Of a stretch of DNA of 64,000 bases, positions 45,652 through 54,201 are shown piece by piece. This DNA is from Paraburkholderia nodosa (GTDB lineage Bacteria > Pseudomonadota > Gammaproteobacteria > Burkholderiales > Burkholderiaceae): positions 496,001-560,000 of the forward strand of contig NZ_MCNV01000001.1 in the NCBI RefSeq assembly GCF_001718195.1, read 5' to 3'. Position 1 is the stretch's first letter, and every line of letters begins with the position of its first letter. The translations under genes were made by a program, and so were the position numbers. The notes beneath the pieces were generated by a model that ran no database searches, was not told where the DNA came from, and saw only the letters and a program-made list of their open reading frames with translations.

Positions 45652-45900
45652 GCAGTCAGTTGTTGCAGCAGAAGTAAGCAGTGAGTGCACTAGAAGTTGC
45701 AGTTGCAAGACGCAGTGAGTGGTTGCAGTAGAAGGTGCAGTTCGCAGTGTGCAGTTGCAGTACGCAGTACGCAGTAGGTGAGTTGTTGCAGTCAGGAAGT
45801 ACGCAGAGAGCAGAAGGTAGTTGAAGTTGGCTGGCGCAGTGAGAGGTGCAGCCGTGCAGTAGCAGAACGCAGTAGGCAGTACGTTGTTGCAACAGGCAGT
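45652..45900. repeat. degenerate heptamer repeat with 17 GCAGT cores
   Basis: The five-base core GCAGT begins at 45652, 45678, 45699, 45712, 45725, 45737, 45744, 45751, 45757, 45764, 45771, 45788, 45836, 45856, 45869, 45876 and 45896. Most spacings are 6-7, 12-13 or 20-21 bases, that is, close to multiples of seven; the unit in the clearest part is TACGCAG. The strand is very poor in C outside the cores. There is no protein-coding pattern: the minus-strand frames through it only show Tyr/Cys/Thr/Leu repeats. A strong terminator directly follows, so the repeat is probably transcribed. Confidence 0.85.
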
Positions 45901-45905
45901 CCAGC

Positions 45906-45938
45906 ACGGGCCGGTTCTCCACCGGCCCGTACTTTTTT
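45906..45938 (+). terminator. intrinsic terminator closing the GCAGT region
   Basis: ACGGGCCGGT and ACCGGCCCGT form a perfect 10-bp stem around TCTCC, followed by ACTTTTTTG. Confidence 0.9.
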
Positions 45939-46056
45939 GTGGCGCGCTTTGTCCATATCTAAGGACGCCATACCGAACATTGACGGGTCCGAACGTCACT
46001 CCTATGATCGGGCGGCAGTTTCCCTGAAGTTGCCCCGCTACAGGAGACGCCCCGCC

Positions 46057-47784
46057 ATGACCCGCTCCCCCCGCAAGCCCTTGCGCAGTCAGGCCTGGTT
46101 CGGCAAAGCCGACAAGGACGGCTTCATCCACCGCTCGTGGATGAAGAATCAGGGCATCCCACACGACGCGTTCGACGGCCGCCCCGTCATCGGCATTTGC
46201 AATACGTGGTCGGAACTCACGCCGTGCAACGCGCATTTTCGCGAACTCGCGGAGTACGTGAAAAAAGGCGTGTACGAAGCCGGCGGTCTGCCACTCGAGT
46301 TTCCCGTGATGTCGCTCGGCGAATCGAACTTGCGGCCCACCGCAATGCTGTTTCGCAACCTCGCCTCTATGGACGTCGAGGAGTCGATTCGCGGGAATCC
46401 GATCGACGGCACGATTTTGCTCGTCGGCTGCGACAAGACCACGCCGGCCTTGCTGATGGGCGCAGCGTCGTGCAACTTGCCCGCGCTCGCCGTCTCCGGC
46501 GGCCCAATGCTCAACGGGCGTTTCCGGGGCCATGAGATCGGCTCGGGCACGGGGGTGTGGCAAATGTCGGAGGAAGTGCGCGCGGGAACAATGTCGCAGG
46601 CCGAATTCGTCGAGGCGGAGTCGTGCATGAACCGCTCGCGCGGCCACTGCATGACCATGGGCACGGCGTCCACGATGGCCTCGATGGTCGAATCGCTGGG
46701 TATGGGGCTGCCGCACAATGCGGCCATTCCCGCTGTCGATGCGCGCCGCCAGGTGCTCGCGCAACTCGCCGGGCGGCGCATCGTCGAGATGGTGCGCGAG
46801 GACCTCACGATGTCGAAGATCCTCACCCGCGCGGCGTTCGAAAACGCGATCCGCACCAACGCGGCCATCGGCGGCTCGACCAACGCCGTCGTGCATCTGA
46901 TCGCGCTCGCGCGGCGCATTGGCGTGCCGCTTTCGCTCGATGACTGGGAACTCGGCTCCGATGTTCCGTGCCTCGTGAATCTGCAGCCTTCCGGCCATCA
47001 TCTGATGGAGGACTTTTATTACGCGGGCGGTCTGCCCGCGGTGCTGCGGCAACTGGGCGAGCAAGGGCTGCTGCATCGGGACGCGTTGACGGTCAACGGT
47101 AAAACCCTCTGGGAAAACGTGGCCGACGCGCCGAACTACAACCCCGAAGTCATCACCTCGTTTGCGCAGCCGTTCAAGCCCAAAGCCGGCATCGCCGTGC
47201 TCAAGGGCAACCTCGCGCCCGACGGCGCCGTCATCAAGCCTTCGGCCGCCACGCCGGCGCTGTTGCGGCATCGCGGCCGCGCGGTGGTGTTCGAGAACGT
47301 CGAGGAACTGCACGCGAAGGTCGACGACGCATCGCTCGATATCGACGAGCACTGCGTCATGGTCCTCAAAGGCGCCGGACCCAAGGGCTATCCGGGCTTC
47401 GCCGAGGTCGGCAATATGCCGCTGCCGAAGAAGGTGCTGCAAAAGGGCATTACCGACATGGTGCGCATTTCGGACGGCCGCATGAGCGGCACGGCGTATG
47501 GTGCGGTCGTGCTGCACGTGTCGCCCGAAGCGGCTGCGGGCGGCCCGCTCGCGCTCGTGCGCACGGGCGACATGATCGAGCTGGACGTCGCGGCGCGGCG
47601 CCTGCATCTGGAAGTCTCCGACGCAGAACTCGCGCGCCGCAAGACCGAGTGGACGGCGCCCGAGCTGCCCGAGCGCGGCTATTACCGGCTTTACGTCGAG
47701 CACGTGCTGCAGGCCGACAAGGGCGCGGATCTGGACTTTCTGGTCGGCGCGAGCGGCGCGGCCGTGCCGCGCGACTCCCACTGA
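46057..47784 (+). CDS. IlvD/Edd family dehydratase, probably L-arabinonate dehydratase
   Basis: 575 residues, near the size of L-arabinonate dehydratases (about 580). Fe-S and metal ligands are seen in GICNTWSELTPCN, VGCDKTTPALLMG and RSRGHCMTMGTASTMASM. It starts RSPRKPLRSQAWFGKADKDG, which is typical of the sugar-acid rather than of the dihydroxy-acid branch. It would dehydrate an aldonate to 2-keto-3-deoxy sugar acid. The DapA-family gene 17 bases downstream fits the next step. Earlier in-frame starts overlap the repeat and are not used. Confidence 0.85.
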   Translation: MTRSPRKPLRSQAWFGKADKDGFIHRSWMKNQGIPHDAFDGRPVIGICNTWSELTPCNAHFRELAEYVKKGVYEAGGLPLEFPVMSLGESNLRPTAMLFRNLASMDVEESIRGNPIDGTILLVGCDKTTPALLMGAASCNLPALAVSGGPMLNGRFRGHEIGSGTGVWQMSEEVRAGTMSQAEFVEAESCMNRSRGHCMTMGTASTMASMVESLGMGLPHNAAIPAVDARRQVLAQLAGRRIVEMVREDLTMSKILTRAAFENAIRTNAAIGGSTNAVVHLIALARRIGVPLSLDDWELGSDVPCLVNLQPSGHHLMEDFYYAGGLPAVLRQLGEQGLLHRDALTVNGKTLWENVADAPNYNPEVITSFAQPFKPKAGIAVLKGNLAPDGAVIKPSAATPALLRHRGRAVVFENVEELHAKVDDASLDIDEHCVMVLKGAGPKGYPGFAEVGNMPLPKKVLQKGITDMVRISDGRMSGTAYGAVVLHVSPEAAAGGPLALVRTGDMIELDVAARRLHLEVSDAELARRKTEWTAPELPERGYYRLYVEHVLQADKGADLDFLVGASGAAVPRDSH

Positions 47785-47801
47785 TCGCGCAGGAGCACAC
47801 G

Positions 47802-48725
47802 ATGAGCGCGCCAGCCAAATCCGCCGGTGCGATCGCCGGCATCTACCCGATCCTCTATGCGTACTTCGATCGCGATAACCGCCTCGACCGCGCCGCCATG
47901 CGACGCCAGGTCGAAGCGGCCGTGCGCGGCGGCGCGCCGGGCATTGCGGTGCTCGGGCTCGCGACCGAGGTCGACAAGCTTTCGCGCGCCGAACGCGAGC
48001 AGGTGATCGGCTGGGCGCAGGAGGACAGCGGCGGCGCGCTGCCGCTCGCCGTCACGGTGAGCGGTCCCACGGTTCAGGCGCAGCGCGAATTCGCGCAACA
48101 CGCGATCGAACGCGGCGCGGCATGGCTAATCCTCCAGCCTCCCGTGCGCGCTCAAGGCGAGCCTGCGCAATCCGAATCGTTCTATTTCGACTTCTTCGCT
48201 GACGTGATGGCAGGGCTCGACGTGACGGTCGGCATACAGAACGCGCCAGAGTATCTGGGCGTCGGGCTCTCGCCGGGCAGTTTGCGCGCGCTTGCCGCGC
48301 AATGCCCGAACTTCCGCGTGCTCAAGGGCGAAGGCCCGGCGGTGACGATCGCCGAAACGATCGCGCAGATCGGCGACCTGATGCCCGTGCTCAACGGCCG
48401 CGGCGGCCTGGAATTGCTCGACAACCTGCGCGCCGGCTGTGCGGGGATGATCGTCGCACCGGACTGCTTCGACTGGCAGCGGCAGGTCTACGCCGCGTAT
48501 TGCGCAGGCGATCTCGAGCGCGCGCAAGCCCTGTACCAGCAGGTGCTGCCCGCCATCGTCTTCGTCATGCAGTCGCTCGATACGCTGATTTGCTACGGCA
48601 AGCGCATTGCGGCGTGGCGCATGGGCATCGACGTCGACTATGAGCGCGACGTGAAGCTGGCGCCGAGTAGTTTCGGCCTCGAAGCCGCCCGGCGATTCGC
48701 GCGGCAGCTCGGCCCGCTCGCGTGA
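47802..48725 (+). CDS. DapA/NanA family aldolase or dehydratase
   Basis: 307 residues. A TIM barrel of the dihydrodipicolinate synthase family starting at AGIYPILYAYFDRDNRLDRA. The Schiff-base Lys lies in FRVLKGEGPAVT. Coupled to the arabinonate-type dehydratase (17-base gap), so it is probably a 2-keto-3-deoxy sugar-acid dehydratase or aldolase of the non-phosphorylating pentose pathway rather than true DapA. Neither transporter nor regulator is beside the pair. Confidence 0.8.
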   Translation: MSAPAKSAGAIAGIYPILYAYFDRDNRLDRAAMRRQVEAAVRGGAPGIAVLGLATEVDKLSRAEREQVIGWAQEDSGGALPLAVTVSGPTVQAQREFAQHAIERGAAWLILQPPVRAQGEPAQSESFYFDFFADVMAGLDVTVGIQNAPEYLGVGLSPGSLRALAAQCPNFRVLKGEGPAVTIAETIAQIGDLMPVLNGRGGLELLDNLRAGCAGMIVAPDCFDWQRQVYAAYCAGDLERAQALYQQVLPAIVFVMQSLDTLICYGKRIAAWRMGIDVDYERDVKLAPSSFGLEAARRFARQLGPLA

Positions 48726-49538
48726 TCAGCGCGCATGCAGATGGGGCACGCCCTCGCTCGTCGCGACCTTGAGCTGATGCAGCGCCCGGTGCGCCTTGTT
48801 CAACTGGGCCTGCGCGGCAATGCGCTGCGCCTCCAGCTGAGCGACGTCCTTTCGTATCTGGTGCTGGCGGCCCGTCACCGTCTGCTCTTGTTCCGCGTGG
48901 CGCTGCAGATCCACGCGCAGGCGTTCGGCCTGGGCTTCCGACTCCTCGATCTGCCGTGTGAGCTCCGCATTTTGCGCGACGAGTTGCACGCGGCGCGTTT
49001 CGCCGTCGGCGAGGCGCGTGGCTTGCTCCTGCATCAGGTGAAATGCCGAGCCGGCCGCGTCGAGGTCGTTGGCTTTCAGCGCGCGCCACAGTACGCTTTC
49101 TTGATGGAGCGCGACGAAGTAGCCGAGCGTGGGCGGATGGAAGAAGAGGCTGACCGTATAGGCGAAGCAGCGATAGACGCGGAAGGTCAGGAGCTCGTCG
49201 GCAGCGTGGAGCGCTTCGAATGCGGCGCCGTCGGCGATCTGCACGGGGCGGCCATTGAGGTGCGCGGGCATGACCGGCACCGGATGGAGTGTGGACACTG
49301 GCCGAGGCCCGCCGGCGCCTTCGGGCTGCACGGCTGCGCCTGCGGAAGGCTCCCCGCGCGACTCGACCTCGACGGGAGCCTCGGGCGGCGTAACGGTGGG
49401 TTCGGGCGCGGATTGCGAGACGCGGCTCGCGGCTTCGCTTGCGACGGCGCGCTGCGTGGCGGCATCATGGGCGACGGCCAGGATTCGTGATGGCGCGCCA
49501 GAGAGCGCGGTGTTACGGCGGTTCAGAATGGATTTCAC
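48726..49538 (-). CDS. DUF2968 protein with long coiled coil
   Basis: 270 residues from a GTG start with GGGGGAACC upstream. Residues 1-75 are low-complexity, rich in Ala/Pro/Glu. The DUF2968 domain follows (ADELLTFRVYRCFAYTVSLF, then LGYFVALHQESVLWRALKAN) and the last 120 residues are a Gln/Ala/Glu/Arg-rich coiled coil. The family is found mainly in Burkholderia relatives and has no known role. No clear signal peptide is seen with this start; longer starts give no better N-terminus. Confidence 0.75.
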   Translation of the reverse strand: MKSILNRRNTALSGAPSRILAVAHDAATQRAVASEAASRVSQSAPEPTVTPPEAPVEVESRGEPSAGAAVQPEGAGGPRPVSTLHPVPVMPAHLNGRPVQIADGAAFEALHAADELLTFRVYRCFAYTVSLFFHPPTLGYFVALHQESVLWRALKANDLDAAGSAFHLMQEQATRLADGETRRVQLVAQNAELTRQIEESEAQAERLRVDLQRHAEQEQTVTGRQHQIRKDVAQLEAQRIAAQAQLNKAHRALHQLKVATSEGVPHLHAR

Positions 49539-49668
49539 GGCGGTTCCCCCAGTTTGGCGCGCCAAAAACAAGGCGCTCCGCGCGCGGCAGCGTGGCACAC
49601 GGGCGCCGGCGCGCAGGCAAATGGGGCGGGCGATGCGGGTAGGGCGCCGTCCGCTCCGGGTTCGCGTA

Positions 49669-49989
49669 CTAGTGAAGCAGGCGAGGCCGGCGTGCGATGT
49701 CGTCGAAGAGCGCACGGCCGGGCTCGAGCGCGAAAAGCCAGGTTTCGTCATAGCCGCTCAGCGTATCGAGCGCGTCGCGCAAGCGCTCGATGACTACGGC
49801 GGGAATTTCCACGGACGCCTCGGTGGCGCCGGAAAGCCGTGCGATGCTGGCGTGCTGGACCAGTTCGTCGGCGGCTTCGGCCACGTCGGCCGCAAAGACG
49901 AGATGGTTGTTCAACAATTCGACGAGGCCCGGCGACGACGTGACATCTTCGACGTTGAGCTGCAGCGAAAGAAAGGTGGCTTTGTTCAT
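49669..49989 (-). CDS. hypothetical protein, 106 residues
   Basis: Starts at the ATG before NKATFLSLQLNVEDVTSSPG. Soluble, acidic, mostly helical: SSPGLVELLNNHLVFAADVA and EIPAVVIERLRDALDTLSGY. Third-position GC is normal, so a real gene is likely, but I recognise no family. It is transcribed toward the DUF2968 gene, 130 bases away, and may form an operon with it. Confidence 0.55.
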   Translation of the reverse strand: MNKATFLSLQLNVEDVTSSPGLVELLNNHLVFAADVAEAADELVQHASIARLSGATEASVEIPAVVIERLRDALDTLSGYDETWLFALEPGRALFDDIARRPRLLH

Positions 49990-50279
49990 TCTCGGATCCC
50001 TCAGGGCCATGGGACTGCAGCGAGAGGCCTTTCATCTGATTATCGGGTGACGCGTGAACCAGTATAGGCGTAGACCCGCGCAAACGCAGGCCGGGCGAGC
50101 ATGCCGGCGAAAAAAGGCGGCTGGAGCATGAACGATATAATGGGGGACGTTCGCCATTTCCGGCTTATTCCGGCTTCATTCGCGCGGAAGGTGGCGCGCA
50201 AGCGAACGCCTGCGGCCCGCCGCGCACTCCACATGCGTATTTTTTCGTCATACGCGAGGACCAAGCGAGGAACAGCAAG

Positions 50280-51002
50280 ATGAATCGACAACGGCGAAAC
50301 CCGGGCGCGTCTGCGGCGCTCGCCGCCCTCACGCTCGTCTGCAGCGCCTGTAGCAGCACCTTCGCGCCATGGGAATCCCAGAGCGCCCCCCCAATGTCCA
50401 CGAGCGGCGTGCCCGCGGGCTACTACCGCGTCAATCCGGGCGACACGCTCTCGCGCGTCGCCGGGGCCTTCGGCCAGCGTCCCCAGGACATCGCGAGCTG
50501 GAACCAGCTGCCTTCCGCCAACGCCCAGATCCTGCCAGGCCAGGTGCTGCGCGTCGCGCCCCCGCCCAACTACGCAACGGCTGCGCCGCAGGCGCAGATG
50601 CCTGGCGGCGCACCGGCCGCCGCTGGCGTAGCCATGCCCGCACCCGTTGCGCCGGGCATCGCGCTCGCGTGGCCCGCGCGCGGGCCGATCCTGCAGCGCT
50701 TCGTGCCGGGCAAGTCCACTGGCATCGTGATCGGCGGCTCGCCCGGCGAGGAGGTCAAGGCCGCCGCCGCCGGCCGCGTGGTCTACGCGGGTACGGGTAT
50801 CGAGGCCTATGGGCCGCTCGTGATCATCAAGCACAACGACCAGGTCGTGACGGCCTATGGCCGCAACGGCAAGCTGCTCGTGAAGGAAGACGACGCCGTG
50901 TCGCAAGGCCAGCCGATCGCGGAAATGGGCACCGGCGGCGTTCAGTTCGAAGTCCGTAGCGACGGCAAGCCCGTCGATCCGCTGCCGCTGCTCGCGCACT
51001 AG
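50280..51002 (+). CDS. LysM plus degenerate M23 (LytM) protein, NlpD-like
   Basis: 240 residues. The N-terminus is a signal with a lipobox-like end (LVCSACSS). A LysM domain follows (YYRVNPGDTLSRVAGAFGQR and on) and binds peptidoglycan. After an Ala/Pro linker comes an M23 domain (about 145-240) with VKAAAAGRVVYAGTGIEAYG and VIIKHNDQVVTAYGRNGKLL. The zinc ligands of active M23 peptidases are missing: HxxxD is replaced at STGIVI and the closing HxH-type His by VQFEVR. It is therefore likely a non-catalytic activator of amidases, as NlpD is. Confidence 0.85.
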   Translation: MNRQRRNPGASAALAALTLVCSACSSTFAPWESQSAPPMSTSGVPAGYYRVNPGDTLSRVAGAFGQRPQDIASWNQLPSANAQILPGQVLRVAPPPNYATAAPQAQMPGGAPAAAGVAMPAPVAPGIALAWPARGPILQRFVPGKSTGIVIGGSPGEEVKAAAAGRVVYAGTGIEAYGPLVIIKHNDQVVTAYGRNGKLLVKEDDAVSQGQPIAEMGTGGVQFEVRSDGKPVDPLPLLAH

Positions 51003-51155
51003 CCACGGCGAAAGCGCGCTCCGTGCCCGGCCCGGCATTGCGCTGGGCCGCCGTTTGAAAATACACTCGATGGTTCCACGCCGCACGGGCGCGCGCCCGA
51101 CCAGGCGCGCGCCCGTGCGTCCCGCGCGTGCTTCAACCACGAGGATTTCATCGCA

Positions 51156-52160
51156 ATGATCGACCTGCGCAGCGACACCGTCACCCGTCCGAGCGAGGCC
51201 ATGCTCGCCGCCATGACCCGCGCCGAAACCGGCGACGACGTATGGGGCGACGACCCGACCGTGCTGCGCCTGCAGGCGCGCGTGGCGCAAGAGGCGGGCA
51301 AGGAGGCGGGACTCTTCTTCCCGAGCGGCACGCAGAGCAACCTCGCCGCGCTGATGGCGCATTGCGCGCGCGGCGACGAGTACATCGTCGGCCAGGCGGC
51401 CCACACCTATAAGTACGAAGGCGGTGGCGCGGCCGTGCTGGGCAGCATCCAGCCGCAGCCGCTCGACAACGCCGAAGACGGCTCGATCCCGCTCGAGCGC
51501 ATCGCTGCAGCGATCAAGCCGTTCGACGACCATTTCGCGCGCACGCGTCTGCTCGCGCTCGAAAACACCATCGGCGGCAAGGTCCTGCCGGCGGATTACG
51601 TCGCGAAGGCCACGCAGCTTGCGCATGAGCGCGGCCTCGCCACGCACCTTGACGGTGCGCGCGTGTACAACGCGACGGTCGCCTCGGGCCAGCCGCTCGA
51701 GGCGCTCACGGCGGGCTTCGACTCGGTGTCGATCTGTTTTTCGAAGGGGTTGGGCACGCCGGTGGGATCGGTGCTGGTCGGCAGCCGCGCGCTCATCGAC
51801 GCTGCGCATCGCTGGCGCAAGGTGCTGGGCGGCGGTATGCGCCAGTCGGGCGTGCTCGCGGCCGCGTGCCTTTACGCGCTCGATCACAACGTCGCGCGTC
51901 TCGCCGACGACCATGCGAACGCCGCGCGTCTCGCAGCCGGTCTCGCGCAGATCGATCAGGTGAAGGTGATGTCGCAGGCGACGAACATGGTGTTCGTGCA
52001 GTTCCCGCAGGAGCACTGCGCGCCGCTGGAGGCATATCTCAAGGAGCGCGGCATCCTCACGCAGATGCTGTACGCGTCGCGCTTCGTCACGCACCTCGAC
52101 GTGACGGCCGCCGATATCGACACGTTCGTGGCGGCGGTGAAGGGCTACTTCGCGCGATAA
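51156..52160 (+). CDS. ltaE: low-specificity L-threonine aldolase
   Basis: 334 residues. It starts with IDLRSDTVTRPSEAMLAAMT, the family signature, and has the PLP Lys in ICFSKGLGTPVGSVLVGS. THLDGARVYNA carries the conserved Asp and Arg. It cleaves L-threonine and L-allo-threonine to glycine and acetaldehyde. Single gene in the cytoplasm; no partner genes adjacent. Confidence 0.92.
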   Translation: MIDLRSDTVTRPSEAMLAAMTRAETGDDVWGDDPTVLRLQARVAQEAGKEAGLFFPSGTQSNLAALMAHCARGDEYIVGQAAHTYKYEGGGAAVLGSIQPQPLDNAEDGSIPLERIAAAIKPFDDHFARTRLLALENTIGGKVLPADYVAKATQLAHERGLATHLDGARVYNATVASGQPLEALTAGFDSVSICFSKGLGTPVGSVLVGSRALIDAAHRWRKVLGGGMRQSGVLAAACLYALDHNVARLADDHANAARLAAGLAQIDQVKVMSQATNMVFVQFPQEHCAPLEAYLKERGILTQMLYASRFVTHLDVTAADIDTFVAAVKGYFAR

Positions 52161-52246
52161 GCCGGTAGACGGGCTGGCGAAGGCGCGCTTTTCCCGCGTG
52201 CCTTTGCGTCAGACTTCAGCCGTCCGCACGGACCGCATCAATCGCA

Positions 52247-53599
52247 TCACCCGCGCTGCACCGCCCGGTGCGACGGCGCGAAAAGCCGCAGCCCGCTCGC
52301 AATGGCCGCCGCGCCCGCAAAGGCGCAGCCAAGGCTTAAGGCGAGCGTCGGGCCGTGCCGGCCCACGATCTGGAAGCACAGCGCCACCAACGCAGCGCCC
52401 GTAGTCTGCCCGAGCAGACGCGAGACCGCGACGGTGCCGCTCGCGCCACCGCTGCGCTCGGGCGGCGCGCTCGCCATGATCGCCCGCAGGTTCGGCGACT
52501 GGAAAAAGCCGAAGCCCGCGCCGCAGATCGCCATCCGCACGACAATGTCAGTCACCGTGGGGTGCGCGGGCAGCAGCGCCAGCGACGCCATGCCGGCCGA
52601 GAGAATGGCGAGCCCGATCGCACCGAGCAGGCCCGGCGGATAGCGGTCGGAGAGGCGCCCCGCAATGGGCGCGGCGGCGGCCACGACCACGGGCCAGGGC
52701 GTCATCAGGAAGCCGGTCTCCACCTGGCTGCGCATCAGCACGGTTTCGAAATAGAACGGCAGGGAGACGAACGCGAGGCCCTGCGCCGCGAATGAGCAGA
52801 TCGCGGTGACCGACGAAAGCGCGAAAACCGGCCGGCGGAACAGATCCACGGGCAGCATGGGCGCGGGATGGCCGGCTTCGCGCCGGATCAGCAGCGCGCC
52901 GAACACCAGCGCCACGACGGCCGCAATGCCCACTTCGATGCCGGGCGCGCGCTGCGCGGCCTCGCCGAGCGCGAAGATCAGCGCCGCGAACGTAATCACA
53001 TTGAGCACCGCCGCGACGGGATCGAAGGCGTGCTTGCCGCGCGCCGTCTGCGGCAGCGCGGGCAGCGCGAACACGAGCGCGAGCACGCCGAGCGGCACGT
53101 TGATCGCGAAGAGCCACGGCCAGGTGCCCGCGGAGAGGATCAGCGAGGCCATGGTCGGACCCACGGCGAACGAAACGCCCACGATCAGCGCGTTCATGCC
53201 GAGCCCGCGCCCGAGCCGGTGCGGCGGGTAGAGAAAGCGGATCAGCGCCGTGTTCACGCTCATGATGGCGCTCGCGCCGAGCCCCTGCAGCACGCGCGCC
53301 CCGGCGAGCGCGGTCAGCGTGGGTGCGAGCGCGCAGGCGAGCGAAGCGACCGTGAAGATCGCGAGGCCGCTGATATAGATACGCCGGTGGCCGATGATGT
53401 CGCCGAGCGCGGCGAGCGGCAGCAGCGTGGCGACCATCGCGAGCTGGTATGCGTTGATGATCCACACCGAGGCGGCGGGGGCCGCGTGCAGGTCGGTGGC
53501 GATGGCCGGCAGCGCGGTGTTGGCGATGGCGGTGTCGAGCGTGGCGAGCGCAACGGCGAGCATCACCGCGCCCATGGCGCGGCGGTTCTTCGCGGACAT
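52247..53599 (-). CDS. MFS multidrug efflux transporter (DHA2-type)
   Basis: 450 residues from the ATG before SAKNRRAMGAVMLAVALATL; the frame is open to 53833 and a TTG near 53670 cannot be excluded as a start. About fourteen membrane segments can be traced, with motif A in LGDIIGHRRIYISGLAIF and LDTAIANTALPAIATDL resembling the LDxTVxNVALP motif of the family. It should export a drug or metabolite with proton antiport. No regulator or MFP/TolC partner lies nearby. Confidence 0.85.
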   Translation of the reverse strand: MSAKNRRAMGAVMLAVALATLDTAIANTALPAIATDLHAAPAASVWIINAYQLAMVATLLPLAALGDIIGHRRIYISGLAIFTVASLACALAPTLTALAGARVLQGLGASAIMSVNTALIRFLYPPHRLGRGLGMNALIVGVSFAVGPTMASLILSAGTWPWLFAINVPLGVLALVFALPALPQTARGKHAFDPVAAVLNVITFAALIFALGEAAQRAPGIEVGIAAVVALVFGALLIRREAGHPAPMLPVDLFRRPVFALSSVTAICSFAAQGLAFVSLPFYFETVLMRSQVETGFLMTPWPVVVAAAAPIAGRLSDRYPPGLLGAIGLAILSAGMASLALLPAHPTVTDIVVRMAICGAGFGFFQSPNLRAIMASAPPERSGGASGTVAVSRLLGQTTGAALVALCFQIVGRHGPTLALSLGCAFAGAAAIASGLRLFAPSHRAVQRG

Positions 53600-54201
53600 G
53601 GGCGCGTCGGGCGGCTCGATATCGCTGGTGTTGCGGGTTTCGCGCGCCGCGGAAAAGGTTTCGGACAAGACAGTCTCGGGCGGATGGACGATGAAGGCTG
53701 CGGCGCGGGCCGCGCGGACGAATTTTGCGATTGTTACAGAGCCCGCCCGGTTCTGCAGGGGAAGCCTCAGGGCGTGGGTGACTGTAAGGCCTTGGGTAGC
53801 ACTCGATCGTTCATCACGGCTCAGCAATCGCAACTAACCGCCAAGCCCGTCACGCGCAGACGTGACGCCGCGCTGCGCGCGCGCAACCCACCGCATGGCA
53901 AGGGATCGAGGCGGACGGCGGGTTCCGCGTGGCCGGCGGCCGGGCTCCGTGCCCGGCTGGCGCGCCGCCGCACGCCATTTGAAAATGCACTACTCTGCAA
54001 ATTGATCTGCGCTCGCTGGCGAGCGGTGCCGGCCTTTTGCGCCGCGGCGCCGACGCGTCATTGTCCCGTTCCGTCACGTGCGGCGCAGGCCCAGAACAAC
54101 CGCGCGCCCTACACCTTTTATGGGCGCGCCGCCATTTCCGGCGCATTGCATGGGACCGCACCAGGCGCTCGTTGCCAGGTGCGGTCGACAGGAGTCAGTA
54201 G
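53600..54201. other. divergent region between the MFS and glgP genes
   Basis: 602 bases without a recognised gene. Several reading frames are open, as expected at this GC content, but none shows conserved features. It should contain both promoters and perhaps the true start of the MFS gene. Confidence 0.5.

Noticed and set aside
45652..45900. CRISPR array
   Set aside because: Units are about seven bases with no spacers, and no cas genes are present in the window.
45187..47781. Minus-strand open frame of 864 codons antisense to the dehydratase gene and through the GCAGT repeat
   Set aside because: Composition is Arg/His/Ala-rich as in reverse-complement shadows at high GC, the repeat part gives only Tyr/Cys/Leu runs, and the plus strand holds a clear IlvD/Edd gene.
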